64,000 bases of DNA from Psychrobacter sp. M13 (GTDB lineage Bacteria > Pseudomonadota > Gammaproteobacteria > Pseudomonadales > Moraxellaceae). The stretch spans positions 3,113,392 to 3,177,391 of the forward strand of contig NZ_CP132194.1 in assembly GCF_030718935.1 (NCBI RefSeq). Direction: 5' to 3'. Of this stretch, positions 37,472 to 45,181 are shown piece after piece. The notes beneath the pieces were generated by a model. It saw nothing but the letters and a program-made list of their open reading frames with translations, searched no databases and was not told where the DNA came from. Each line of letters starts with the position of its first letter. Position 1 is the stretch's first letter. Position numbers and translations under genes: made by a program.

Positions 37472-38560
37472 TTATAATGCTGGCTGTAAAGTATCTGCTT
37501 TTAAGGTAATAATCCAAATCTCAGAGCGCGTGCCGAGTCTAAACGGTACGCTACCAAAGCCGAAGCCAGACGATACTAAGAACTGAGTATTATCTATTTG
37601 CTTCGTGCCATGAACTAAAGGGCTAAATATTTTCATCAATGTCGTCAATGGAAATATCTGTCCGCCATGGGTGTGCCCTGATAGGTGCAGATCAATGGGC
37701 AAAGCGCTTATCTCATCGATAGCTGAGGGACGATGCTCTAAGAATATAACTGGTTTATCGGTATCGACTTTATCTAATAGCTCCTTTGCCGATAAGCGCG
37801 TCAGGTCAATATCGTCTGAGCGTCCAATCAGCCAAACGGCTTCATTAAGCAATACGCTTTGGTTATCTAGCACCGTTATACCTGCATCTGTCACCGCCTT
37901 GGCTATTTGCTTTTCATAACCAAAATAATCATGATTACCCAATACCGCATAGACCCCAAGCGGTGCTGTCAGCTTCGATAAGCGCTCATGCATATTGGTT
38001 TTGTCATAATAAATAGTATCATCATTCATGATATCGCCTGCCAAAACCACGACATCAGCGCCCTCTGTCTCAACGAGATTGACTAATTTATCCAATTGCC
38101 GATTGCCAAACCAGCGACCTAAATGCGTGTCCGATACTAGCGCTATTTTTAGTGGTTCAGCCAAAGGTTTATCTGTGCTGACAGTTAGGCGCTTTACTGC
38201 TGGTACATAAGCGTTAAATACTGCTAAGCCAACAATACCAATATAGATCATTACACCAATAGCGCGTATCAACTTTGGACGCTGCGGTCGTTTAAGCAAT
38301 CGACAATATATTAGTGCAATCACAGCGGTAACTAGCGCCGCATAAATCATAAATCCTTGCAATATCTCTATCACTAAATAGACATTGAATCGCGCTCGCC
38401 AAAACTCGCTTAACCCATAGACTAGCGCTATATTATTTATAATAAAAATGCTGAAAATCAGTACTAACTTTTTAACAGTGGTCTTAGGCTGTATTAACCA
38501 CCATAAAATAACACTAGTGGTTACTGCTAATAACTGAGTTACGATAATAAAGAGCCACAT
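37472..38560 (-). CDS. Membrane-anchored metallophosphoesterase (YkuE/YaeI-like, copy 2)
   Basis: 362 residues, paralogue of the gene at 35901. Four N-terminal helices, then LVSDTHLGRWFGNRQL, VVLAGDIMND, VLGNHDYFGYEK, LSGHTHGGQIFPLTTLM and SSGFGFGSVPFRLGTRSEIWI. Metal-binding Asp, His and Asn residues are intact. The two copies are separated only by the small HMA-like gene. Confidence 0.82.
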   Translation of the reverse strand: MWLFIIVTQLLAVTTSVILWWLIQPKTTVKKLVLIFSIFIINNIALVYGLSEFWRARFNVYLVIEILQGFMIYAALVTAVIALIYCRLLKRPQRPKLIRAIGVMIYIGIVGLAVFNAYVPAVKRLTVSTDKPLAEPLKIALVSDTHLGRWFGNRQLDKLVNLVETEGADVVVLAGDIMNDDTIYYDKTNMHERLSKLTAPLGVYAVLGNHDYFGYEKQIAKAVTDAGITVLDNQSVLLNEAVWLIGRSDDIDLTRLSAKELLDKVDTDKPVIFLEHRPSAIDEISALPIDLHLSGHTHGGQIFPLTTLMKIFSPLVHGTKQIDNTQFLVSSGFGFGSVPFRLGTRSEIWIITLKADTLQPAL

Positions 38561-38667
38561 AATTGAATCTAAGTGAATAAAAGTGTGCTTAGTTTAGCTT
38601 TTATTTTATCAACTCTGACCCTTGTGGCTATTATTCACTGATATTTCATAATTAATGCGTAGTCTAA

Positions 38668-39132
38668 TTAACGCTTGTCAGGCGCGATTTTGCAAAGACC
38701 ATTTTGACAAGCTTCTACAGCAGCTTTGCCATAAATCGCTTTTGTTACCCAGTTTGGGATTCGATAGCGGTTACGCGCGACGTAAGGATAAGCAAAGTCG
38801 CCCAATTCCTTAATAACAGGTAGATAAAGCCAGTTTGCCCAGCTGACATTTGCAGTTTTATATAGCAGTCTTACTGCATCCATATGCGTATGCCAATCAC
38901 CGTTGCTGTCTTGCACGCAAAGATAAGTCATCGCATCAGCGCGATTAAACCCTGCTGCTTGTAACATATCCAAGCCTTTATCCACTGATATCAGCTCAAT
39001 GGCCTGAGGGTTACGCGCTTGCATATTATGTGCCTCCGTACTGCACAGCACGCAAGCATCGTCATAGTACATAGTGATTGCCAGTTTATGTTGGCTTGTA
39101 AGTGGCGTTGATTCAGTTTGAGTATTCATCAT
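38668..39132 (-). CDS. DCC-family thiol-disulfide oxidoreductase (DUF393)
   Basis: 154 residues with the family start MYYDDACVLCSTEAHNMQARNP (Asp-x-x-Cys-x-x-Cys), then AMTYLCVQDSNGDWHTHMDAVRLLYK and a C-terminal helix. DCC proteins are thioredoxin-fold-like and poorly characterised. AGGA six bases before the ATG at 39132. It lies 49 bp after the desaturase on the same strand, so likely in its transcription unit. Confidence 0.8.
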   Translation of the reverse strand: MMNTQTESTPLTSQHKLAITMYYDDACVLCSTEAHNMQARNPQAIELISVDKGLDMLQAAGFNRADAMTYLCVQDSNGDWHTHMDAVRLLYKTANVSWANWLYLPVIKELGDFAYPYVARNRYRIPNWVTKAIYGKAAVEACQNGLCKIAPDKR

Positions 39133-39181
39133 GCAATTCCTAGTTTTATACTGATTAATTTATCTCGATTAAACATATTGT

Positions 39182-40267
39182 TTAAGCCGACCCTAGTCTT
39201 TTTAGAGCACCTCCAATAGGACAAGAATATTTATGATCTAAATGACTCACATGACTCACATGATCAGCTGGCTTTTTGAATAAAATATCACTGTTATTTA
39301 TAGCTAGTACTCTATTAGTATTGGCTGATAGCTTTGTTCGGGTAGGTTGAGAATTAGCATTATTTTTTGCGATATGATTATTAATATAAATAACATTATC
39401 CCCTTTATTATTAGTGGTTTTCTTACTAATAACATCATTAGCAGTCTGTATTGAACAGAGTGTCTTACTAGCTAATATAGGAATTACAGGCTGCTGTGTC
39501 CACTCTGGAGCTATAGTATCTAAACGCTTTGCCAGCTCTGGCAAATGGTTAGTCGGCACCGCTGGGAATAGATGATGCTCAATGTGATAGAGCAGATTAA
39601 AGGTCAGTAGATTAATAAGCGGATGGCGCTCACTACGCGCATAAACCAGCTCATCGCAGCCGTGATGCACGCTCCATACTGCAAAGAAGCCTACCAACAT
39701 ATTCGCCACTAGCATGACCAGTACGTGATACATAAGTACAGGATGCATAGTGATAAATGCCGTAGTAATCACCGCTGATATCAGCACCATATCAATGACG
39801 ACCAATAGCCGATTGCGACGGCTCTCATGAGTCAGTCCAAACCACTGAATGGCAATAGAGAACTTGCCACCGCCTACTATCGCCTTATACCAAGGCAGAC
39901 GCGCCCAATTGCCCTCGACATCGCTGTCGCCTAATGGATCACGATGATGATTAAGATGCGTATGGCGAATCGCATGGGTACTACAAAGCATGGTGATACT
40001 AAGCATAAATAGCATCAGCTCTGTAGCAACTTTACTCACGCCTAAAGTACGATGATAGCAATCATGTGCCTGTCTAAGTGCTGCCACAAAGAAGAAAAAC
40101 GAGCTGACAAGCGCAAGTAACCAAAAGCTTTGAGCCGCGCTCCACCACGATAGTAGTAAAAATGGCAGGGATAGCAGCACGTTATAAACCGTCTCTGTAA
40201 CACCTAGTTGACGCAAGTCTTGCCATTCGATATTAGCTAATGAATGGTTATTTGATAAGTGACGCAT
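39182..40267 (-). CDS. Membrane fatty acid desaturase
   Basis: 361 residues with the three histidine boxes of di-iron desaturases: HDCYH (about 68-72), HTHLNHH (102-108) and HIEHH (about 228-232), plus four hydrophobic helices. It would introduce double bonds into membrane acyl chains. The last ~90 residues after the third box are Asn/Lys/Ser-rich and unusual for the family. AAGGAGAG precedes the ATG. The upstream promoter (TTGACA, 16 bp, TATAGT) overlaps the first copy of the 20-bp palindrome, so repression by a DNA-binding protein there is likely (inference). Confidence 0.85.
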   Translation of the reverse strand: MRHLSNNHSLANIEWQDLRQLGVTETVYNVLLSLPFLLLSWWSAAQSFWLLALVSSFFFFVAALRQAHDCYHRTLGVSKVATELMLFMLSITMLCSTHAIRHTHLNHHRDPLGDSDVEGNWARLPWYKAIVGGGKFSIAIQWFGLTHESRRNRLLVVIDMVLISAVITTAFITMHPVLMYHVLVMLVANMLVGFFAVWSVHHGCDELVYARSERHPLINLLTFNLLYHIEHHLFPAVPTNHLPELAKRLDTIAPEWTQQPVIPILASKTLCSIQTANDVISKKTTNNKGDNVIYINNHIAKNNANSQPTRTKLSANTNRVLAINNSDILFKKPADHVSHVSHLDHKYSCPIGGALKRLGSA

Positions 40268-40318
40268 GATGCTCTCCTTAATGAGTGTTAAGTAGTAGCA
40301 AAGAACATATAGACGACT

Positions 40319-40346
40319 ACTATAATATTTCTTAAATTTCTGTCAA
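40319..40346 (-). promoter_or_regulatory. Promoter of the desaturase unit
   Basis: On the minus strand TTGACA (40346-40341), 16-bp spacer, TATAGT (40324-40319). The -35 lies inside the 20-bp palindrome. Confidence 0.75.
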
Positions 40347-40355
40347 AACTGAAAT
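40336..40355 (-). promoter_or_regulatory. 20-bp operator candidate, site 1 (desaturase)
   Basis: ATTTCTGTCAAAACTGAAAT, identical to site 3. Outer ATTTC and GAAAT are palindromic. 68 bp upstream of the desaturase start, covering its -35 box. Confidence 0.75.
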
Positions 40356-40383
40356 AATAAGGCAAAGCTTTAATTTATTTATT

Positions 40384-40917
40384 TTAAGATTTTACCTTTG
40401 GTACTATTATTTTGCCTAACACTACGCTGCTCAGCCCACCTACCGACCCTAAAAACAGTGCGCCTTTTAAAAACGCTAAAATATCGTCACTATTAAAACC
40501 AGAAGGAGTATCCGCATAATTACTATGATTAAAAGTAGTACCTAGATAAGTCTGGATAAAGCTTTGAAGCTCCAAAGCTGTTATCAAAAGCATGAGGCAC
40601 AAAACCGTCATAACAAAACCTGTGATAAATAGCTTTAAATAATCCTCTACACCGACGATCACAATTCTATGTCTGCTTACAAACCATCCTGTCAGAATAG
40701 ACGGCACAAGTCCTATAATCGCACCAACAGTAGCAAACAATATAGTACCCATTATCATCGCAAACATAGGACTGCTATTACCAAAGATTATTTCAAACAA
40801 TACACTACCGAATCCTATTACTGCACCGCCAATAGCGCCACCTAGTAAAGTATAAGTCCATATGACCGAACTTGTCGGATATAAATAATTGCTTATGCCT
40901 GTCTCTTTACTATTCAT
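40384..40917 (-). CDS. Small four-helix membrane protein, local paralogue 1
   Basis: 177 residues with about four helices. TM1 region LLGGAIGGAVIGF; TM2 end GLVPSILTGWFVSRH; helix 3 LKLFITGFVMTVLCLMLLITAL; helix 4 GALFLGSVGGLSSVVLGKII. The GG-(A/S/P)-IGG and P-(S/A)-x-(L/F)-(T/A)-G motifs recur in the three other paralogues at 41085, 42545 and 43163. No known family recognised. Upstream is site 2 of the 20-bp palindrome, implying shared control with the desaturase. Confidence 0.7.
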   Translation of the reverse strand: MNSKETGISNYLYPTSSVIWTYTLLGGAIGGAVIGFGSVLFEIIFGNSSPMFAMIMGTILFATVGAIIGLVPSILTGWFVSRHRIVIVGVEDYLKLFITGFVMTVLCLMLLITALELQSFIQTYLGTTFNHSNYADTPSGFNSDDILAFLKGALFLGSVGGLSSVVLGKIIVPKVKS

Positions 40918-41020
40918 AATGTAATCACCGATGAAGTATGCACTGGAAACTTTAGTTAAAACAATTGTTATGTAATTACTCTACTCCTTCTTAGATAATT
41001 TTAGAAGTATTATTTACTTT

Positions 41021-41040
41021 ATTTCTGTCAATAGTGAAAT
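41021..41040 (-). promoter_or_regulatory. 20-bp operator candidate, site 2 (paralogue 1)
   Basis: ATTTCTGTCAATAGTGAAAT; on the minus strand it contains TTGACA. 103 bp upstream of paralogue 1. Differs from site 1 at two central positions only. Confidence 0.7.
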
Positions 41041-41057
41041 TATAAGATAAAAATTTA

Positions 41058-41095
41058 TAGTGTCTAGTGTCTAGTGTCTAGTGTCTAGTGTCTAG
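41058..41095. repeat. Heptanucleotide tandem repeat (TAGTGTC)x5
   Basis: Five exact copies of TAGTGTC plus a final TAG. It overlaps the stop codon of paralogue 2; a copy-number change would not alter that stop because it is the first TAG read on the minus strand. Confidence 0.9.
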
Positions 41096-41546
41096 GCAAT
41101 ATAGACCAGCCTAGAATCAAGGCACTAATACCGCCTGTCAAAATCTGAATAATCAAAGGTAGCTCTATTACTGATAAAAAAGCAAAACCTATAACGCTAC
41201 CAACAACTAAAGATATAAACAAACCTTTATAGCTATAATTGATATTCATTTGTGCAAGAACCCAACCCGTGAACAGCGAAGGCAACAAACCCAATAAGAA
41301 ACCAAAAGCTATATAGAGGATTAATGATAATCCTGATAGCAAAGCTGTATTCAATGCATCAACTGCGCTAAAACTATTAGCTTTTATTGGCATAGCAGGC
41401 AGCGCCATTGTCAGCCAAAGAAACAGGCCTCCAATAGCACCACCGAACTGCACAAACTGATTAATTACATCTCTTTTGGGATAGTCAGCCTTAACTTTAT
41501 TCACAAGTATATCTACTTTAAATATATATTGTTTCACATGAAACAT
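41085..41546 (-). CDS. Small membrane protein, local paralogue 2
   Basis: 153 residues, four helices: VQFGGAIGGLFLWLTMALP, LSLILYIAFGFLLGLLPSLFTGWVLAQM, KGLFISLVVGSVIGFAFL, LIIQILTGGISALILGWSILPRH. Same GGAIGG and LPSLFTGW motifs as paralogue 1. The first codons ATG TTT CAT GTG AAA CA coincide with a near-parS 16-mer at 41530, so the MFHVKQ start may be dictated by that site or the true start may be further in. It starts 13 bp after the epimerase stop, suggesting one operon 42545-epimerase-41085. Confidence 0.7.
   Translation of the reverse strand: MFHVKQYIFKVDILVNKVKADYPKRDVINQFVQFGGAIGGLFLWLTMALPAMPIKANSFSAVDALNTALLSGLSLILYIAFGFLLGLLPSLFTGWVLAQMNINYSYKGLFISLVVGSVIGFAFLSVIELPLIIQILTGGISALILGWSILPRH
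41530..41545 (+). promoter_or_regulatory. parS-like ParB binding site 1
   Basis: TGTTTCACATGAAACA, one base from the consensus TGTTTCACGTGAAACA. It overlaps the start codon of paralogue 2. Confidence 0.65.
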
Positions 41547-41559
41547 CGGCTATCGTCAA

Positions 41560-42513
41560 TTAGCTCTGCTCCGCTAAAGCGGTCTCAAGCGTTGGCTGCT
41601 CAAACTCGTAACCAGCATCAAGTAGCGCTTGCGGCAATACCTTTTGCCCATCAATCAAAAGCGTCGACATTTCACCAAACATCAGCTTAAGCAAGAACTC
41701 AGGTAAAGTAAAGATAGTCGGGCGATGTAGCCATGCACCGACGTCTTTGGTAAATTTATGATTAGTCACAGGATTAGGCGCAGTCAAGTTATAGACTAGC
41801 GCTGGTGTATCGCTCGTCGTGCTGAGCGTATTATTATGCGTTTCAATCTTATCAGCTAAATGCTGTTCAATAATAAAGATAGCAGCCCCTACCCAATCGT
41901 CACGGCTGACCCAGCTCATGATTTGCTGGCCATCGCCTAACTGACCGCCTACCCCAAATTTAAATGGCGTCAATAACTTGCCGAGCATACCGCCTGAAGG
42001 ATGGATTACTACACCAGTACGTACAATAGCGACAGGGACGCCATATTCAGTAGCCTTTAATGCTAGCTGCTCCCAGTCCTCACATAAACGATGCGAAAAA
42101 TCAGTCTCAAAGCCACTGCTCTCAGTCAACGGTTTATCGCCTTGTGTACCATACCAGCCAATCGCCGAACCACTGAGCAGCAGCTTAGGCTTATTAGGCG
42201 TACGCGCGATAAAGGCGAGTAGCGACTCTGTAGGCTTGATACGGCTGGCAAGTAGTGCCTCTTTACGCTCATCGCTCCAACGCGAGTCGGCAATCCCCGC
42301 TCCTGCTAAGTTCATTATCACATCATAGCGGTTATCGGTTTTTGCCAGCTCATCATAGGTCATCAGGCTAACAGTATCAGGATGCGCTTGACTCGTATCG
42401 CGAGTCAGCCAAGTGATAGCGACCTCTTTACCCGTTTGGTAATAACGTTTGATAATCTCATCACTAAATGCGCTACCCAAAAATCCTGTACCACCACTGA
42501 TCAAAATATTCAT
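41560..42513 (-). CDS. TIGR01777/SDR39U1-type NAD-dependent epimerase (YfcH-like)
   Basis: 317 residues. Rossmann start MNILISGGTGFLGSAF (GGxGxxG), then VIMNLAGAGIADSRWSDERK, LLSGSAIGWYGTQGDKPLTE, FSHRLCEDWEQLA, VAIVRTGVVIHPSGGMLGKLL, GGQLGDGQQIMSWVSRDDWVGA, and the C-terminal DUF1731 region FTLPEFLLKLMFGEMSTLLIDGQKVLPQALLDAGYEF. Function of the family is unknown. GAGGGAT before the ATG. It is flanked in the same direction by paralogues 3 and 2. Confidence 0.88.
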   Translation of the reverse strand: MNILISGGTGFLGSAFSDEIIKRYYQTGKEVAITWLTRDTSQAHPDTVSLMTYDELAKTDNRYDVIMNLAGAGIADSRWSDERKEALLASRIKPTESLLAFIARTPNKPKLLLSGSAIGWYGTQGDKPLTESSGFETDFSHRLCEDWEQLALKATEYGVPVAIVRTGVVIHPSGGMLGKLLTPFKFGVGGQLGDGQQIMSWVSRDDWVGAAIFIIEQHLADKIETHNNTLSTTSDTPALVYNLTAPNPVTNHKFTKDVGAWLHRPTIFTLPEFLLKLMFGEMSTLLIDGQKVLPQALLDAGYEFEQPTLETALAEQS

Positions 42514-42544
42514 TGCGACATCCCTCTTTTATTGGCGTAAAAAG

Positions 42545-43054
42545 CTATTCAACTGATTGGTTATCTAAGGTTATAAAGTCTTGATAAATATCGTCGCCCT
42601 TTTTCACTGGATTGTCAAAACGCGTTGTACAGGCTTTTGGTAAGGCTGCGAGACTGGCGATAACTAAATTGACACCGCCAAATAGACCTATAGTTAGCAT
42701 GGCAACGGATAATATACCGACTTCCTCTACGCTACCAATGCCCAAATATATAATTATGGCAGCGATATAAAGCGCTGAGATAACAAAGCCAATTAGAAAT
42801 ACTGTGCGAGTACTGTGTGCATCACCCTGCCATATTTGTTTATTAGCAATAACCATACCCGCTAATAATGCAGGAATAAGTCCTAATAATCCGACGTGTA
42901 ACAATGGATGCAAGCCGATCTGCGCAAAATTAGCCTCTCTAAATATAATTAATAGAATCAGCTGAACGAGCAATCCACCAATGATACTACTAAGCCCTGT
43001 AAACATCGTAATCACCTGTAAATAGGGGTAGCGTTCTGCTTTATTATTTTTCAT
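42545..43054 (-). CDS. Small membrane protein, local paralogue 3
   Basis: 169 residues from ATG 43054 (AGGAT nine bases upstream); an in-frame ATG ten codons earlier lacks support. Helices: MFTGLSSIIGGLLVQLILLIIF, VGLLGLIPALLAGMVIAN, RTVFLIGFVISALYIAAIIIYLG and VAMLTIGLFGGVNLVIASLAALP. It shares the IIGG and LIPALLAG motifs of its neighbours. The palindrome AAGTGAGTATTCACTT lies just upstream. The gap to the epimerase is 31 bp. Confidence 0.68.
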   Translation of the reverse strand: MKNNKAERYPYLQVITMFTGLSSIIGGLLVQLILLIIFREANFAQIGLHPLLHVGLLGLIPALLAGMVIANKQIWQGDAHSTRTVFLIGFVISALYIAAIIIYLGIGSVEEVGILSVAMLTIGLFGGVNLVIASLAALPKACTTRFDNPVKKGDDIYQDFITLDNQSVE

Positions 43055-43070
43055 TTTACATATCCTACAA

Positions 43071-43086
43071 AAGTGAGTATTCACTT
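43071..43086. promoter_or_regulatory. Palindrome upstream of paralogue 3
   Basis: AAGTGAGTATTCACTT: perfect 6-bp arms around GTAT, about 16 bp before the start codon. Could be an operator distinct from the 20-bp site; single occurrence seen. Confidence 0.4.
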
Positions 43087-43162
43087 AGTATAGGTATAGC
43101 ATTGGTACAAACTATGGATATGTTATGGAGAGTTGATGAATAGGTTTTTCAAGAGTATTAAG

Positions 43163-43627
43163 TTATGGTCTTGGCAAAGCAAATAGTCCTGTTAATATAG
43201 CGCTGACGACTCCTATTAATGTTATAAAGATCACACCCTCTATATCATTTGCTATAAATGTAGCAACAACTGTAGTTGTACATGCACCAATGACAGCTGA
43301 CCATAACAATCCTTTAGCATTGCGATGCAGCTTAAAGCTGGCTATCAAAAAACCTGCTAAAGTTGCTGGAATGACACCAAATACAAAGCCAAGAAACAGT
43401 CCTGCAAAAATAAGGTAAAAGTCCTCTAGTGCAAATGATTCAATTAAAACAAGACTCATTAAGAAAGCTCCACCGATAGGACCACCAAGCAATAAATACA
43501 TAAGTATCACTTTACCAGTAGGATAATTACTTTCTACTACTAGCGTTTCATCCAATTTAAACTCTTCTTCAGGCAACTGAATAGCTGCTGCGGTAGTAGC
43601 ATTTTTCTTTATATCGTTGGATGACAT
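43163..43627 (-). CDS. Small membrane protein, local paralogue 4
   Basis: 154 residues; AGGAG seven bases before the ATG. A ~35-residue soluble N terminus, then YLLLGGPIGGAFLMSLVLI, LIFAGLFLGFVFGVIPATLAGFLIASF, KGLLWSAVIGACTTTVVATFI and GVIFITLIGVVSAILTGLFALPRP. Same GGPIGG and IPATLAG motifs, and the LPR ending of paralogue 2. Site 3 of the 20-bp palindrome is 59 bp upstream. Confidence 0.7.
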   Translation of the reverse strand: MSSNDIKKNATTAAAIQLPEEEFKLDETLVVESNYPTGKVILMYLLLGGPIGGAFLMSLVLIESFALEDFYLIFAGLFLGFVFGVIPATLAGFLIASFKLHRNAKGLLWSAVIGACTTTVVATFIANDIEGVIFITLIGVVSAILTGLFALPRP

Positions 43628-43686
43628 AAGAGGCTCCTAATATTTCAAAAACTAATCTCATAAACTCAATAGGTATTTTTATAATA

Positions 43687-43706
43687 ATTTCTGTCAAAAC
43701 TGAAAT
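43687..43706 (-). promoter_or_regulatory. 20-bp operator candidate, site 3 (paralogue 4)
   Basis: ATTTCTGTCAAAACTGAAAT, identical to site 1; contains TTGACA on the minus strand. Confidence 0.75.
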
Positions 43707-43737
43707 GAGCAGCTAAATTTTTATTTTTTAATACATC

Positions 43738-44256
43738 CTATCCCAAAAACTTCTTTACACTAGCGCCTAGTTTCAATACCTTTTTTAGCGCACTTGTCGG
43801 CAGTCTCAACATCTCTGACGACCAAGTAGTGACGGTGGCTACAAACTCCTGAGTATCTTTAATGCGTGTCTTGACTTCGCTATTCTCAAATTCAAACTCA
43901 GGACTGTCCATTAGCTCTTGTAGGAAATGTACCGTCGGATCAAGTTCACGCTTTTGACGCTCAACTACTACGATACGTGCCAGCTCCCAGACATCAGTAT
44001 TAGTGGTGAAATGATCACGCCGATCGCCTAATACCGAGACCTTTTGTACCAGTCCCCAATTTTGCAGCTCTTTAATACTAGTAGACACATTTGAGCGAGC
44101 CACGCCAAGCGTTTCAGTGATTTCTTCAGCATCTAACGGCTTACCGATAATGTATAACAAGGCATGAATCTGTGACATCGTACGATTGACGCCCCACTTC
44201 GAGCCCATCTCGCCCCAATGTAAAACGAACTTTTCGGTAACTGGGTTAAGTTTCAT
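43738..44256 (-). CDS. GbsR/MarR-type transcriptional regulator
   Basis: 172 residues with the GbsR-like winged helix: WGEMGSKWGVNRTMSQIHALLYIIGKPLDAEEITETLGVARSNVSTSIKELQNWGLVQKVSVLGDRRDHFTT, with recognition helix RSNVSTSIKELQNWG and wing. The C-terminal helices probably dimerise. No ligand pocket is evident. Site 4 of the 20-bp palindrome lies 98 bp upstream, so it may repress itself and the desaturase and paralogue genes (inference). Confidence 0.8.
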   Translation of the reverse strand: MKLNPVTEKFVLHWGEMGSKWGVNRTMSQIHALLYIIGKPLDAEEITETLGVARSNVSTSIKELQNWGLVQKVSVLGDRRDHFTTNTDVWELARIVVVERQKRELDPTVHFLQELMDSPEFEFENSEVKTRIKDTQEFVATVTTWSSEMLRLPTSALKKVLKLGASVKKFLG

Positions 44257-44354
44257 AGTAGTACTTGCTCTTTATTGATTAATCTAAGTACTCAAAAGGT
44301 TTTTATTTATAGGTTATATATAAACAGCTTAAAACCATCATGCACCTTTCTATT

Positions 44355-44374
44355 ATTTCTGTCAACAGTGAAAA
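44355..44374 (-). promoter_or_regulatory. 20-bp operator candidate, site 4 (gbsR-like gene)
   Basis: ATTTCTGTCAACAGTGAAAA; contains TTGACA on the minus strand. One outer base differs from the other three. Confidence 0.65.
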
Positions 44375-44410
44375 TATGTTATTCAGATGATTCCACAACT
44401 ATAGTTTGAG

Positions 44411-45112
44411 TCAGCGTATAACTTGTCCCGTCAGTGCATCATTAATCTGACTAGGTCGCTGATAATTTAAAGTTTCACCTGTTAGATAACGTACATTATT
44501 AGCATAGTTATCATTTTTATCTGTATCTATATCTAGATTTGCAAAATAAGCTTGTGCTTGCGCTAACCCTGAAGCTGGCGGCTTGCCTGCGGGGTTACAA
44601 CTGGTCGATACGACAAAGCCATAAGGGTTATTCGGCGTGACCATCTGCGCGCAGAGCTGCTGGATCATGGGATGAGCGATCAATCGCACCGCAACGCTAT
44701 TATGAATACCTGTAATCCAAGATGGAATAGTCACCTCAAGCGATTCAGGTAACGGCAGTAGCCAAGTTTGTGCCTGCTGTACTTGTGAGCTTACAGCTTG
44801 TTGATTAATAGGATAATGATTTAAAAGAGGCTGCCAACTATCCGTTACGCTTTGACGCTGTTTAGCATTTAAGGATGCTAATAATGGCGCAATCCGCTTT
44901 ATATTATCAGTGATTACGATCATACCCTTATCCACTGGGCGCTGTTTAATCGCTAAAAGCTGCGCTACTGCCGTCTCATTGAACGGATCGCAGCCTATAC
45001 CCCAAACGCTTTCAGTCGGGTAACAAAGCAGCTTACCCGCTTTTAGCCATCTAGCAGCTTGGCTGATATCGGTCGTAATATTTGGGTTTGATAGAGGATC
45101 AGATGGTTTCAT
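44411..45112 (-). CDS. tsaC: Threonylcarbamoyl-AMP synthase (TsaC/Sua5-YrdC family)
   Basis: 233 residues from ATG 45112 (MKPSD); a TTG three codons upstream is possible and no strong ribosome site is seen for either. YrdC fold: AARWLKAGKLLCYPTESVWGIGCDPFNETAVAQLLAIKQRPVDKGMIVI, then GIHNSVAVRLIAHP and VVSTSCNPAGKPPA. It makes threonylcarbamoyl-AMP for tRNA t6A37. Downstream of dprA with a 69-bp gap, the order common in gammaproteobacteria. Confidence 0.88.
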   Translation of the reverse strand: MKPSDPLSNPNITTDISQAARWLKAGKLLCYPTESVWGIGCDPFNETAVAQLLAIKQRPVDKGMIVITDNIKRIAPLLASLNAKQRQSVTDSWQPLLNHYPINQQAVSSQVQQAQTWLLPLPESLEVTIPSWITGIHNSVAVRLIAHPMIQQLCAQMVTPNNPYGFVVSTSCNPAGKPPASGLAQAQAYFANLDIDTDKNDNYANNVRYLTGETLNYQRPSQINDALTGQVIR

Positions 45113-45181
45113 AAGAATCAATACGGGAAAATAGAGAGTGATAGATGACTTTATAGGATAATAAAGACTAACTTTAAGCTT

